From CAYJXJ01 sp964374095 (GTDB lineage: Bacteria > Elusimicrobiota > Elusimicrobia > UBA1565 > UBA9628), in NCBI GenBank assembly GCA_964374095.1, contig CAYJXJ010000100.1, positions 1 to 16,948 on the forward strand: a stretch of 16,948 bases of DNA, in the 5' to 3' direction. The notes under the pieces are model-generated. The model saw only the letters and a program-made list of their open reading frames with translations. It did not search any database and was not told where the DNA came from. Positions within the stretch are counted from its first letter, which is position 1. Each line of letters begins with the position of its first letter. The position numbers were made by a program, and so were the translations under genes. This document shows positions 1 through 6,966 of this stretch, one piece after another.

Positions 1-313
1 CGGCGCGCCGTCGTGATATCCGTCGAGCATGGGCCGGCCATGTCCGCGTCATTGGTTCCAAAAAACCTGTTGTGTCTCATGCCCTAGTTGACGTTCATGC
101 GGCTCTTCTTACTTAATATCTCCATCTAACATGGACGATCAAGGAACGGCACCGGGGTCTCTCGCCAGCTGCCAGGCCACCACAAGGGTGGAGTGATCGG
201 CGATTCGAAGGAGGACCGCTCACGCGTCGTGATCGAGGACTTGGCCGCCTACCTCCGCCGCAACCCCTGAGGGCGCGGTCGCCGGGGACAATCCCCCGCG
301 ACTGCGCGCGTCG
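1..313. other. Left-edge stretch without a supported gene
   Basis: No convincing gene lies here. A plus-strand frame without a stop runs from 130 to 270 and reads like the C-terminal end of a protein (...GHHKGGVIGDSKEDRS, then VVIEDLAAYLRRNP and a stop). It has no good start codon or ribosome site and is preceded in frame by TAA at 127-129, so it would be a decayed gene tail at most. Bases 60-135 are clearly richer in A and T than the rest of the window. I do not recognise the peptide. Confidence 0.25.
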
Positions 314-1195
314 TTACCGGCCGCTCCCCTCCCCGGCCGCCTGCGACGCGGCCAGGACCGCCGACAGGCACTCCGGCCCTTCGCAGACAAACGAGCGGCG
401 GCACGCTCCGTCCTTGCGGTAGTCGGTCCCGCCGCGGATGAGGATGCCCTCGAGTTTCCCGGTCCGGGCGTTGACGACCGGGCTGCCGGAGTTCCTCGCC
501 CAGGAGTCCAGGTCCGCGAAGAACATCTGTCCCGGGAAGACCCGCAGGGCCCGTCCCGCGACGACCTTGGCCGGCAGACCCGCGGGATGCCCGATCATGA
601 CCAAGGGTCTTCCCGGGGCCAGCTCTCCGGAGCGGTTGAGTTCCAGCGGGGAGCGGCCCGCGGCCGGACGGTCCAGCTTCACGAGGGCCGAGTCCGCCAG
701 CGGCGGGGAGTAGCGCCGCTCCACGACCTCGGCGCAGCCATACACCTCCGACGCCCGCACGCGGTCCGCACGACCGTCCGGATCGCGAAGGACGAAATCG
801 AAGACGAACCTGGTCCGAGGACAGGTCTCCGCGGTGATGAGGTGCCCGGCCGTGAGCAGAAGGTCCGCCCCCACCAGCACCCCGGTGCCGAAGGCTCCGG
901 CGGGCTGGTCGAAGAAGCGCTCATCGCGGCAGAGCCCCTCCCGCGGGCCGTGCGGCTCGGTGACCAGCTCGGCCCAGCCCGCCTGGGGCCGCACCTGGCT
1001 CTCATCAAAGAGCGCGGCGGTGGCCGCGGCCCAAGCGAGCAGGCGCTCGTCATGGACCTCGTAAAGGTCCCGGCGGTCGTCCGGACCGTAAACCGAGGCG
1101 CGCCAGGACGTGGAACCGGCCGACCCGGGGTTCGGCCGGAAGGCGAGGCCGAGGGACAGCACGGCCGCAAGCGCACCGCGCAGCCGGGGACTCAT
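314..1195 (-). CDS. Exported trypsin/V8-like serine protease
   Basis: This 293-residue protein starts with a signal peptide (about residues 1-26). The chymotrypsin-fold triad is readable: His118 in TAGH, Asp168 in ADSALVKL, and Ser236 in NSGSPV. The Ser-Gly-Ser-Pro-Val pattern is typical of the V8/glutamyl endopeptidase branch (S1B). The protein probably hydrolyses peptide bonds in the periplasm or outside the cell. The residue two before the catalytic Ser is Arg234, where the family almost always has an oxyanion-hole Gly. Extra Cys residues (89, 124, 154, 265, 271, 276) could form disulfides. The gene is last in a minus-strand set with the 211-residue protein and the EEP protein. Only 16 bases separate its ATG from a strong hairpin, and those bases contain no Shine-Dalgarno sequence. 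The family call is secure; the substrate is unknown. Confidence 0.88.
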   Translation of the reverse strand: MSPRLRGALAAVLSLGLAFRPNPGSAGSTSWRASVYGPDDRRDLYEVHDERLLAWAAATAALFDESQVRPQAGWAELVTEPHGPREGLCRDERFFDQPAGAFGTGVLVGADLLLTAGHLITAETCPRTRFVFDFVLRDPDGRADRVRASEVYGCAEVVERRYSPPLADSALVKLDRPAAGRSPLELNRSGELAPGRPLVMIGHPAGLPAKVVAGRALRVFPGQMFFADLDSWARNSGSPVVNARTGKLEGILIRGGTDYRKDGACRRSFVCEGPECLSAVLAASQAAGEGSGR

Positions 1196-1211
1196 AGGAG
1201 ATCGGAAAGTT

Positions 1212-1244
1212 GCGCCGGGACGGCCCTGCGGGCCGTCCCGGCGC
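1212..1244 (-). terminator. Perfect 15-bp hairpin between two genes
   Basis: Bases 1212-1226 and 1230-1244 are perfect reverse complements with a 3-base loop. On the minus strand the hairpin lies 8 bases after the stop of the 211-residue gene and is followed only by AACTTTCC, so the U-tract is poor. It may be a terminator, a partial terminator or attenuator, or an mRNA-stabilising structure. Its foot is 16 bases from the start codon of the protease gene, so it could also limit ribosome access there. Confidence 0.65.
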
Positions 1245-1252
1245 GGACCGTC

Positions 1253-1888
1253 CTACTCGTGCGCCTTGTCCACGATGCCGCCGATCCCGCCGCCGATGAG
1301 CCCCGCGATGAGGCCCACGATGACCGCCGGGATGAAAAGCGCGACGGCCAACACGCCGCCCACCAGCCAGCCCACGATCGGAATCTGCAAGACGACCAGC
1401 GCCGGCGTCTCCACCGCGATGAAGCCGATCATGAAGCCGGCCCCGAAGCCGACGGCGGCCCCCTCGCCCTTCTCCTGCGTCAGCGCGGCGCGGTTGAGGA
1501 TCTCGATCTTCTTGGCGTCGATCGTCACCTTGGCGCCGGCCTCCCGGAGTTTCGCCGGGAGCAGAACCCGGACCCGCTCCTCGGTTTGACGGGCGTCCAC
1601 GCCCGACCCCAGCGGGACGCTGCCCAGTCGAACGACCTGGTCCCCGCCCGGCGTGCTCCCCGCCTCAACCATTTGGAACCGGCCACCCTGAGCCAGGCGC
1701 AGGTTGTCGAAGCCCTTGGCGACGCCGGCCCAAGCCTCGCCGAGGTTGCCGCCGCCGGCGAATCCCACCCGTTCCAGGTTCATCAACTGCTCCGCGATCT
1801 GACCGGCGCTGGCAAACGGCCCGGCCAGGGTCACGGACGCGAACACCGCCAGGAAAGCCTGAGACTTTCCTTTCATGCTTTTCGTCAT
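1253..1888 (-). CDS. Exported protein with Gly-rich hydrophobic C-terminus, unknown function
   Basis: I do not recognise this 211-residue protein. It has a signal peptide (about residues 1-28, ending SAG), a soluble middle (about 30-140) with mixed charge, and a C-terminal hydrophobic region (about 143-205). The C-terminal region has two long membrane-type segments, and the last is rich in GxxxG-like spacing (GLIAGLIGGGIGG), as in glycine zippers that pack helices in membranes. The ATG is preceded by GAGGAGG with 9 bases of spacing, which fixes the start. It lies 38 bases after the EEP gene and 57 bases before the protease gene, so the three are probably co-transcribed, although a hairpin follows this gene. 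An inner-membrane anchor or pore-like role is possible, but nothing proves it. Confidence 0.75.
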   Translation of the reverse strand: MTKSMKGKSQAFLAVFASVTLAGPFASAGQIAEQLMNLERVGFAGGGNLGEAWAGVAKGFDNLRLAQGGRFQMVEAGSTPGGDQVVRLGSVPLGSGVDARQTEERVRVLLPAKLREAGAKVTIDAKKIEILNRAALTQEKGEGAAVGFGAGFMIGFIAVETPALVVLQIPIVGWLVGGVLAVALFIPAVIVGLIAGLIGGGIGGIVDKAHE

Positions 1889-1926
1889 TGTTTACGACCT
1901 CCTCGGGCCCGCGGGCCCAAATCGCC

Positions 1927-3636
1927 TCACCGCCCCTCGCTCTCGGGCCGGCGGTACACCGTCAAGGATAGGACGCCCTCCGCCTGCCGGCGGAATTCCT
2001 CGGGAGCCTGGTCAAGCCCGCCGGCCACGCGCCGGTCGAATTGCTCCCATTGCTCCTTGGGCTCCTTCATGAGGGCCTGATGGTCGAGCTGCTTCAAAGC
2101 CTCGGCGGCCTCCTTCACGTCCAGGCCCAAGGCTCCCATGTTCCAATAGAAGTTCTTGAGCTCGCGGGTCAGTTCGAGCAGCGCGCGCTGATGGTTGCGG
2201 AAAGCCACCTGGAGGGCCAGCCCGGCCAGGAGCGTGGTCGAGTAGGGGTCGCTCCCCTCGATGGCCTCGATTTCGGAGCGGTGCTCCAGGAGCGGCGAGA
2301 GCACCGCGGCGCTGTTGACCGCCTCAGCCATGGCGCCGCCGATCTCGCGCTTGGCCGGCTCGGGCTGCCGGTCCACGATCATGGCCGTCCGTGCCCGGCT
2401 GATGCGCTCAAAGCTGCGCTCTAGGACGCCCGCTGATTCCGCCAGGGCCCGCGAGGTCCGCCGGATGGTCTCGCCCAATTCCCTGGAGGCAGGCTGAAGT
2501 TCGAGGTCCAAGACCAGGTCCCGAAGCCCGGCGTTGGCGGCGGCCGCGGCGCGGATGACTTCCTCGGGCAACGGCGCCGGCACCCCGCCCGAAGGCGCGG
2601 CGGGCGCGATCCGCTTGCGTCCGATGCGTTCAAGGATCGATTCGAAGGCAAGGGCCTGGGGGTCCTCGGCGAAGCGGTGGTCGTCCCGGCTCACCGGAGA
2701 ACTCTCGCGGAGACGGCGAATCTCAGAACCGAGCGCTTCGGCGAGGGCCCCCAGGGCCCAAGCCTCGTGATCGGGATGGGGCCGCGCGGCCACGCGCAGA
2801 AGAGCCGGGTCCAGCGCAGCCTCCAAGGCCAGATGGTCGGAGTAGGCCAGCGCGGCGCCTTCATGCGCGAAAGTGCCCTTAAAGGAAGTCGCGGGTGAGA
2901 GGCTCCCGGCGTCGGCCGCGAAGAGGAAATCGATCCTCCGGCCCGACTCCGGGCTGGTGGCGCCGCAGCGCTCCCCCTCCGCGCCCAGGCAGGAGTCCTG
3001 CGCGCCCAAGAGCCCCCGCAGGACCCTGGCCTCGACGGACTCGGGGGTGAAGTTGAAATCGCCTCCCAAAAGAAACGGCCGCTCCCCGGAGAACTCCTTG
3101 ATGAACTCGGAAAGCTCGAAGACCTGCGCCAGGCGCACCGTCGCCGCATCCCTCACGTGGGTGAGATGGGTGGTGTAGACGTCCCAGTTTCCGTGGGGCG
3201 TGGCGACCCGGGCGGCGAGAACCCCCCGTTCGATCCAGTCGTCCTTGGACCCGCGGCTCTTGACCGTGAAGACCCGGCGGGCCTTCTCCACGATCGGTCC
3301 GCGCGAGAGGATGAGCAGGCCGTTGCCAAACAGGCCCCCGCCCCGGCGGACGCGGTGCGAGAAGCGCCCCTCCTTCTCCAGTAATTTGGCGTCCTTGTCG
3401 AGCCACACCTCTTGGAAGAGGGCGATGTCATGCCCCGCCCGGCCGAGCTCCGCGGCGATGGCCGCCAGCCGCGCCGGACGCGTGCCGTCGATGATCGGGA
3501 TGCCCGCGACGTTGAAGGTGATGACGCGCAGGCGGTCCCCGTCAGGCGGCAGCCCGGCGGCGCCCGCGCTTCCAATCAATGGGAGGGCCAGGCCGCCGGT
3601 CAGCGCCGTCAAGAAACACGCGGCGAGGAATGTCAC
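1927..3636 (-). CDS. Exported EEP-family phosphodiesterase with C-terminal helical domain
   Basis: The protein has 569 residues counted from the GTG at 3636, which has AGGAGG seven bases upstream; a longer ATG start at 3675 lacks this and would place charged residues before the signal peptide. Residues 1-28 are a signal peptide. Residues 36-272 form an endonuclease/exonuclease/phosphatase domain with all its metal and catalytic motifs: FN at 41-42, QE at 75-76, the His of TTHLTH at 157, GGDFN with Asp193 and Asn195, RRID with Asp236, and SDH at 266-268. This family (neutral sphingomyelinase, nucleases, inositol phosphatases) cleaves phosphodiester or phosphate esters with Mg2+. Residues 290-569 are charged and mostly helical, unlike a normal EEP protein, and may bind a partner. 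It is first in the run of three exported proteins. The substrate cannot be told from sequence. Confidence 0.87.
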   Translation of the reverse strand: MTFLAACFLTALTGGLALPLIGSAGAAGLPPDGDRLRVITFNVAGIPIIDGTRPARLAAIAAELGRAGHDIALFQEVWLDKDAKLLEKEGRFSHRVRRGGGLFGNGLLILSRGPIVEKARRVFTVKSRGSKDDWIERGVLAARVATPHGNWDVYTTHLTHVRDAATVRLAQVFELSEFIKEFSGERPFLLGGDFNFTPESVEARVLRGLLGAQDSCLGAEGERCGATSPESGRRIDFLFAADAGSLSPATSFKGTFAHEGAALAYSDHLALEAALDPALLRVAARPHPDHEAWALGALAEALGSEIRRLRESSPVSRDDHRFAEDPQALAFESILERIGRKRIAPAAPSGGVPAPLPEEVIRAAAAANAGLRDLVLDLELQPASRELGETIRRTSRALAESAGVLERSFERISRARTAMIVDRQPEPAKREIGGAMAEAVNSAAVLSPLLEHRSEIEAIEGSDPYSTTLLAGLALQVAFRNHQRALLELTRELKNFYWNMGALGLDVKEAAEALKQLDHQALMKEPKEQWEQFDRRVAGGLDQAPEEFRRQAEGVLSLTVYRRPESEGR

Positions 3637-3643
3637 CCCGTCC

Positions 3644-3649
3644 CCTCCT
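3644..3649 (-). promoter_or_regulatory. Shine-Dalgarno AGGAGG for the EEP gene
   Basis: On the minus strand AGGAGG lies seven bases before a GTG codon. This is a full match and decides the start at 3636 in preference to the ATG 13 codons upstream, which has no ribosome site. A weak -10-like TACACT is at 3680-3685. Confidence 0.7.
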
Positions 3650-3742
3650 GCGGACCATCGGTCCGCTGTCGTCATCGAAAGTGTAGCGTCCCCGCCGGGC
3701 GCGCGCCTGAGGCGTTGGTCCGGCGCCGCGGGCCGATGGACT

Positions 3743-3790
3743 CATGGAATCCGGTTTCAGAGGAAGCGGGACCCATGGAAACCGGGTTTC
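3743..3790. repeat. Imperfect direct repeat with palindromic core
   Basis: CATGGAATCCGGTTTC (3743-3758) recurs as CATGGAAACCGGGTTTC (3774-3790), 31 bases apart. The second copy contains a perfect palindrome, GAAACC-G-GGTTTC, and the first a decayed version of it. It lies between the terminator of the gene at 3856 and the start of the EEP gene. It could be an operator upstream of the EEP gene or an extragenic palindrome. Confidence 0.45.
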
Positions 3791-3803
3791 GACGCCGAAA
3801 ATG

Positions 3804-3831
3804 AGGAAGCCCGTCTCACGACGGGCTTCCT
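3804..3831 (-). terminator. Intrinsic terminator for the 201-residue gene
   Basis: AGGAAGCCCGTC (3804-3815) pairs perfectly with 3820-3831 around a 4-base loop. It sits 24 bases after the minus-strand stop codon, and the stem is followed on that strand by CATTTTCGG, a short T-run. Stem strength and placement fit a rho-independent terminator that separates this gene from the EEP gene. Confidence 0.75.
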
Positions 3832-3855
3832 GGTTGCGGAGGCTTTGCGGCGGTC

Positions 3856-4461
3856 TTAGTTACAGTTCGCGATGTCGTAACCCTTGGTGAAGAGCACCCG
3901 GGGCTCGCGGTCGCCGGTGTGCGGCGGCCCCGGCTTGACCGGGATCTGATAGGAGAGGGCGTGCTTGCCCCTGCGGCGGGCGTACTCCAAGCAGCCCCAG
4001 TTGTCGCCGGAACGGCCGCCCCAGCGCACGCACTCGTCGCGCTCGTACTCGATGGGGGTGGAGAGGTACTTGGGCGTTGTGCGCACGCACTCCCAGCCGT
4101 CGCCGCGGCGTCCCCATTCCACGCACTCCTGGACCGTGGGCTTGCGGGGCCGCAGGTTGGTCCCGTCCACGCAGAGGTTCTCGACCGAGATCAACCACGA
4201 GCCGAAGCTGATCTGGGGAAACTCCGGGAGCAGCCACTTGTTGATCTCCTCCCAGGACGACTCCGGGTTGAGGTTCCGATAGGACACGGCTGAGACGCCC
4301 TCCCCCGAGGAGAACTTGGCGTCTTTGACGGACTTGATGATGGCTTGGCCGCCCACGTTGAGGCTGCCGATGAACTGAGGCTCCGAGCCGGCGTCGGCCC
4401 AGAGCGACGCGGGCGCGGCGCACGCGGCCAGAAGGCCGAGAGTCGTGACGAGGTTCTTCAT
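3856..4461 (-). CDS. Exported Cys/Trp-repeat protein, unknown function
   Basis: This 201-residue protein has a signal peptide (about residues 1-22, ending LWADA). I do not recognise the family. Its clearest feature is an internal duplication: residues 113-126 (CVEWGRRGDGWECV) and 144-158 (CVRWGGRSGDNWGCL) share the pattern C-V-x-W-G-x-R-x-G-D-x(1-2)-W-x-C. The four Cys residues could form disulfides or bind a metal; Cys97 and Cys200 are further candidates. The start has a good AGGAGAG site 10 bases upstream. The gene appears to stand alone: its own promoter and leader hairpin lie upstream (4495-4548) and a terminator lies downstream (3804-3831). That an expressed, exported small protein is made is well supported; its role is open. 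Confidence 0.78.
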   Translation of the reverse strand: MKNLVTTLGLLAACAAPASLWADAGSEPQFIGSLNVGGQAIIKSVKDAKFSSGEGVSAVSYRNLNPESSWEEINKWLLPEFPQISFGSWLISVENLCVDGTNLRPRKPTVQECVEWGRRGDGWECVRTTPKYLSTPIEYERDECVRWGGRSGDNWGCLEYARRRGKHALSYQIPVKPGPPHTGDREPRVLFTKGYDIANCN

Positions 4462-4494
4462 GTCTTCATTCTCTCCTGTGCTGCGGATCTTGCG

Positions 4495-4548
4495 GCGGGC
4501 TATTTTCGAGCCCGCTGAGATTGTACCCGGGACTCCCCGGTACTGGAA
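4495..4548 (-). promoter_or_regulatory. Probable promoter with leader hairpin for the 201-residue gene
   Basis: On the minus strand TACAAT (4520-4525) is a good -10 box. A weak TTCCAG sits 17 bases upstream at 4543-4548. The expected transcript start, near 4513, falls at the base of a hairpin (4495-4501 with 4509-4515, 7-bp stem, 7-base loop). The mRNA would therefore begin with a stem-loop, a pattern that often protects the 5' end. Confidence 0.45.
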
Positions 4549-4578
4549 TCATCCGGGCGGCGGCTCGCTCACGACGGC

Positions 4579-6789
4579 TCACGGGTCGTGAACCCCCGTC
4601 GGGGCGCCGGCGCCGCGCGCCTCACGATCATCTTGGAGCAGCCGCTCGAGCCCGCCCAGCTCGCGGCGGAGGGACGGCGGCCCGGCCGCGGCCTCCCGGC
4701 GCAGGCCCGGCAGGACCCCGGCCGCAGCGATACGCAGGCAGGCGGGGAGGCCGTGCGTTCGGGCCAGGTCGCAGAAGGTGTGCAGGTGGATGGCCCGGAG
4801 CTTGACCGAGTCGCGGCCCTCGAACTCTTCGATGAACCAGCGGCCGGTGCGCTCCCAGCCCGCGACGCGCAGGCCGAGGGTCCAGTCGTCCCCGGCGGGC
4901 TTGCCGTCCCCGAGCCAATAGAGATAAAAGTCCCTATTGGTCCGGCGGGCCGCCGGGTCGCGCCGCAGGCGGTTGAGGTGAGCGTCCATTCCTTCCTCGT
5001 CGCCGAGGTAGGCGAGCGCCCGGGCGCAGGAGAGGAGTACCGGCTCGGGCAGGCGGCCGGCTTGGGCCTGCACCTCCTTAAGGAAGGCATGCGCCTCGGG
5101 CAGGCCGAGCCTGGCCAGGAGCTGCAGCAGGCCCTGCATGGTCAGCACCGGCCCGCGGCCGGAGAGGGCCCTTGCCGACGCGAAGGCGCGAAGGCCGGTC
5201 TCCAGGAACATACCGCGGTCCGCGGGAGCCAATCCCGCAATGCCTTGAAACAGGCTTTCGGTGATGTCGTAGTTGAGGGGCGTCTCCAAGGCTTGGCGCA
5301 GGGCCCCGGCGTCGCCCCGCAGGGCGAGGCCCAGCAGGTGCTTGGCCGCCAGAACGCAGCAAAAGGCGCGGTCCAGCGCGAAGGAGCCGTGGTCGCCGTC
5401 GTAGGAGAGGAGCGGAAAGCGCGACAGCGCCGCGAAGAGCCCCGGTCTGTCATCGAGGAGGAAGGGGTAGTCCCGCCCCGCGATCTCGACGAGATCGGGA
5501 GCGCCGAATCCGGGGAGCGCGCCGAGGCCCCTTTGATACGCCCGCCAGGAGAGGCGGGCGAGGAGGCCCCGCGCCACGTCCGGCGGCGGAAAGCCCGGGG
5601 TACGGCCCCGCTCCCAGCGCACCAGAAGCTCGACGGCGTCGTCGAGCAGCTCGTAGGAGCTGCGGGGGAAGCGTCCTTGGTGGCGGGCGAAGAACACGGC
5701 GAAGGCCCATGCGCAGAGCCCTCCGAGGCGCACGTCGGCCAATCGTTCCCCGAGGACGCGCGGGTTCATGCGCGTCAGGGGCGCCAGGACCCGCCAGCGC
5801 CCGCCGTCCGACGCGGCGAGGCGGCGCCAGAGAGACTGCGTCAGGGCCGGGCTCCAATCGAGGAGCCCGATGGCGTCGAGCCGCGGCGCGAGCAGGCGGT
5901 GAACCGGGGAGTTCAGGAATTGCCGCTGGAAGTATTTGGAGCGGCAGGTGATGATGCAGCGGTTCCTTGCCGCCAGCCCCCAGAAGGCCATGGCCGCCGG
6001 GTCGGAGCCGTCGAGCGCGGCCGGGTTCTCGTCGATTCCGTCGATAAAGAGCGAGGCCCCGCCCGCGCGGGCGCGGGCCTCCAAGGCTTCACCCATCCCC
6101 GCCGGCACTCCGGGAAGATGCTCCCAGTCGATGGTCAGCGCCCCCTCCCGCAGCCGAAGGCGCGCTGCGGGCAGGAGGATGGGAAGCGGTCCGGCGCCCC
6201 GCGTTCCCTTCGAGAACTCCTGGTAGGCCCGGCACAGCAGGGCGGTCTTCCCGGCTCCCGCGGGGCCCGCGATGAGAAGCGCGCGGGGCTTTGAGGAGGC
6301 CGCGGCCTGGAGGACGGCGTTGAGCGCGCCGCCCGACGGCGCCGGCCCGATCAGGGTCTTGCAGGGGGGGTCGATGAAGATGGCGCGCATGGCGGGCCCC
6401 AGGCCGGGCAGGAACTGCAGGGGGTTGGCGGCCAGGACCGGGAGCTCGGCGCTCTGAAGCCTCAGGAGTTCAGCCTCATCCGCCGCCGGAGCTGCGGCCG
6501 CCTCAAGCCTCCGCTCGATTGCCGCTCCCAGGGCGCGCTGGACGTGTCCCGTGGAGGCGGCCAACCGGCGGGAGAAGCGTCGCAAATTCTCTAGATTTGG
6601 GGCCCCGAGGTGAAGCTGAAGAGACTGCCGGCAGGCGCGCAGGCTCACCCCCAGGGACGCGCCCTTCTCCTTGACCTTGGAGACCCGCTCCTCGAGGCGG
6701 TGCCAGCTCTTGCCCGACCGGATGGGCCCGAAAAGCGGCTCGATCTCGGGCCGCTCCAGGCGCAGATCCGCGCGCGAAATTTCCGCCAC
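4579..6789 (-). CDS. NACHT-type STAND NTPase with C-terminal helical repeats
   Basis: The protein has 736 residues. Walker A is GPAGAGKT (175-182). Walker B is LFIDGIDEN (247-255), with the D-G-x-D-E form that marks NACHT domains. IITCRS (279-284) matches the sensor-1 strand. After a winged-helix-like part, SFALDRAFCCVLAAKHLL (469-486) matches the motif that closes NACHT modules. Residues 490-736 are helical, probably a repeat sensor region. The N-terminal 110 residues are charged and helical with no domain I can name; in this class that end carries the effector. STAND NTPases are molecular switches that oligomerise when a ligand binds, and many bacterial ones act in phage defence. It stands alone, without a partner nuclease or protease. 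The start is GTG, with no Shine-Dalgarno and a TATAAT six bases upstream. A small inverted repeat (4569-4591) overlaps the stop. The NTPase class is secure; the defence role is inference. Confidence 0.85.
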   Translation of the reverse strand: MAEISRADLRLERPEIEPLFGPIRSGKSWHRLEERVSKVKEKGASLGVSLRACRQSLQLHLGAPNLENLRRFSRRLAASTGHVQRALGAAIERRLEAAAAPAADEAELLRLQSAELPVLAANPLQFLPGLGPAMRAIFIDPPCKTLIGPAPSGGALNAVLQAAASSKPRALLIAGPAGAGKTALLCRAYQEFSKGTRGAGPLPILLPAARLRLREGALTIDWEHLPGVPAGMGEALEARARAGGASLFIDGIDENPAALDGSDPAAMAFWGLAARNRCIITCRSKYFQRQFLNSPVHRLLAPRLDAIGLLDWSPALTQSLWRRLAASDGGRWRVLAPLTRMNPRVLGERLADVRLGGLCAWAFAVFFARHQGRFPRSSYELLDDAVELLVRWERGRTPGFPPPDVARGLLARLSWRAYQRGLGALPGFGAPDLVEIAGRDYPFLLDDRPGLFAALSRFPLLSYDGDHGSFALDRAFCCVLAAKHLLGLALRGDAGALRQALETPLNYDITESLFQGIAGLAPADRGMFLETGLRAFASARALSGRGPVLTMQGLLQLLARLGLPEAHAFLKEVQAQAGRLPEPVLLSCARALAYLGDEEGMDAHLNRLRRDPAARRTNRDFYLYWLGDGKPAGDDWTLGLRVAGWERTGRWFIEEFEGRDSVKLRAIHLHTFCDLARTHGLPACLRIAAAGVLPGLRREAAAGPPSLRRELGGLERLLQDDREARGAGAPTGVHDP

Positions 6790-6795
6790 GTTCCC

Positions 6796-6825
6796 ATTAT
6801 AGTCCCCCGGGGCGGGCCCGGCATG
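6796..6825 (-). promoter_or_regulatory. Probable promoter giving a leaderless NACHT mRNA
   Basis: On the minus strand a consensus TATAAT (6796-6801) lies six bases before the GTG start. Transcription would begin at or within a base or two of the start codon, so the mRNA would have almost no leader, and no ribosome site is present. No TTGACA-like -35 is visible. Instead CATGCC lies 18 bases upstream, as CATGCG does before the gene that starts at 10753. Confidence 0.5.
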
Positions 6826-6966
6826 GACTTAGGAGGCATTTGACGGCGGGAAATGGCCCCAGAAGAGGGGCTTCCATCTTGAGTGCCTCGGGCGGCATGG
6901 GGTTTCCCGGCCGCGGCCCGCGGCGTCAAGCGTGCGGTAGGACGGGATTCCTGGGAATGACCTTGC

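Noticed and set aside
587..2080. Long plus-strand open frame of about 497 codons
   Set aside because: It spans the protease, the 211-residue gene and part of the EEP gene on the opposite strand; its product is Arg/His/Pro-rich with no motifs, as expected for an antisense shadow in GC-rich DNA.
4569..4591. Inverted repeat TCACGAC/GTCGTGA overlapping the NACHT stop
   Set aside because: No T-run follows on the minus strand and the loop holds the stop codon, so I do not call a terminator.
4588..6294. Long plus-strand open frame of about 568 codons opposite the NACHT gene
   Set aside because: The minus strand carries clear NACHT motifs; the plus-strand product is compositionally biased and lacks any domain.
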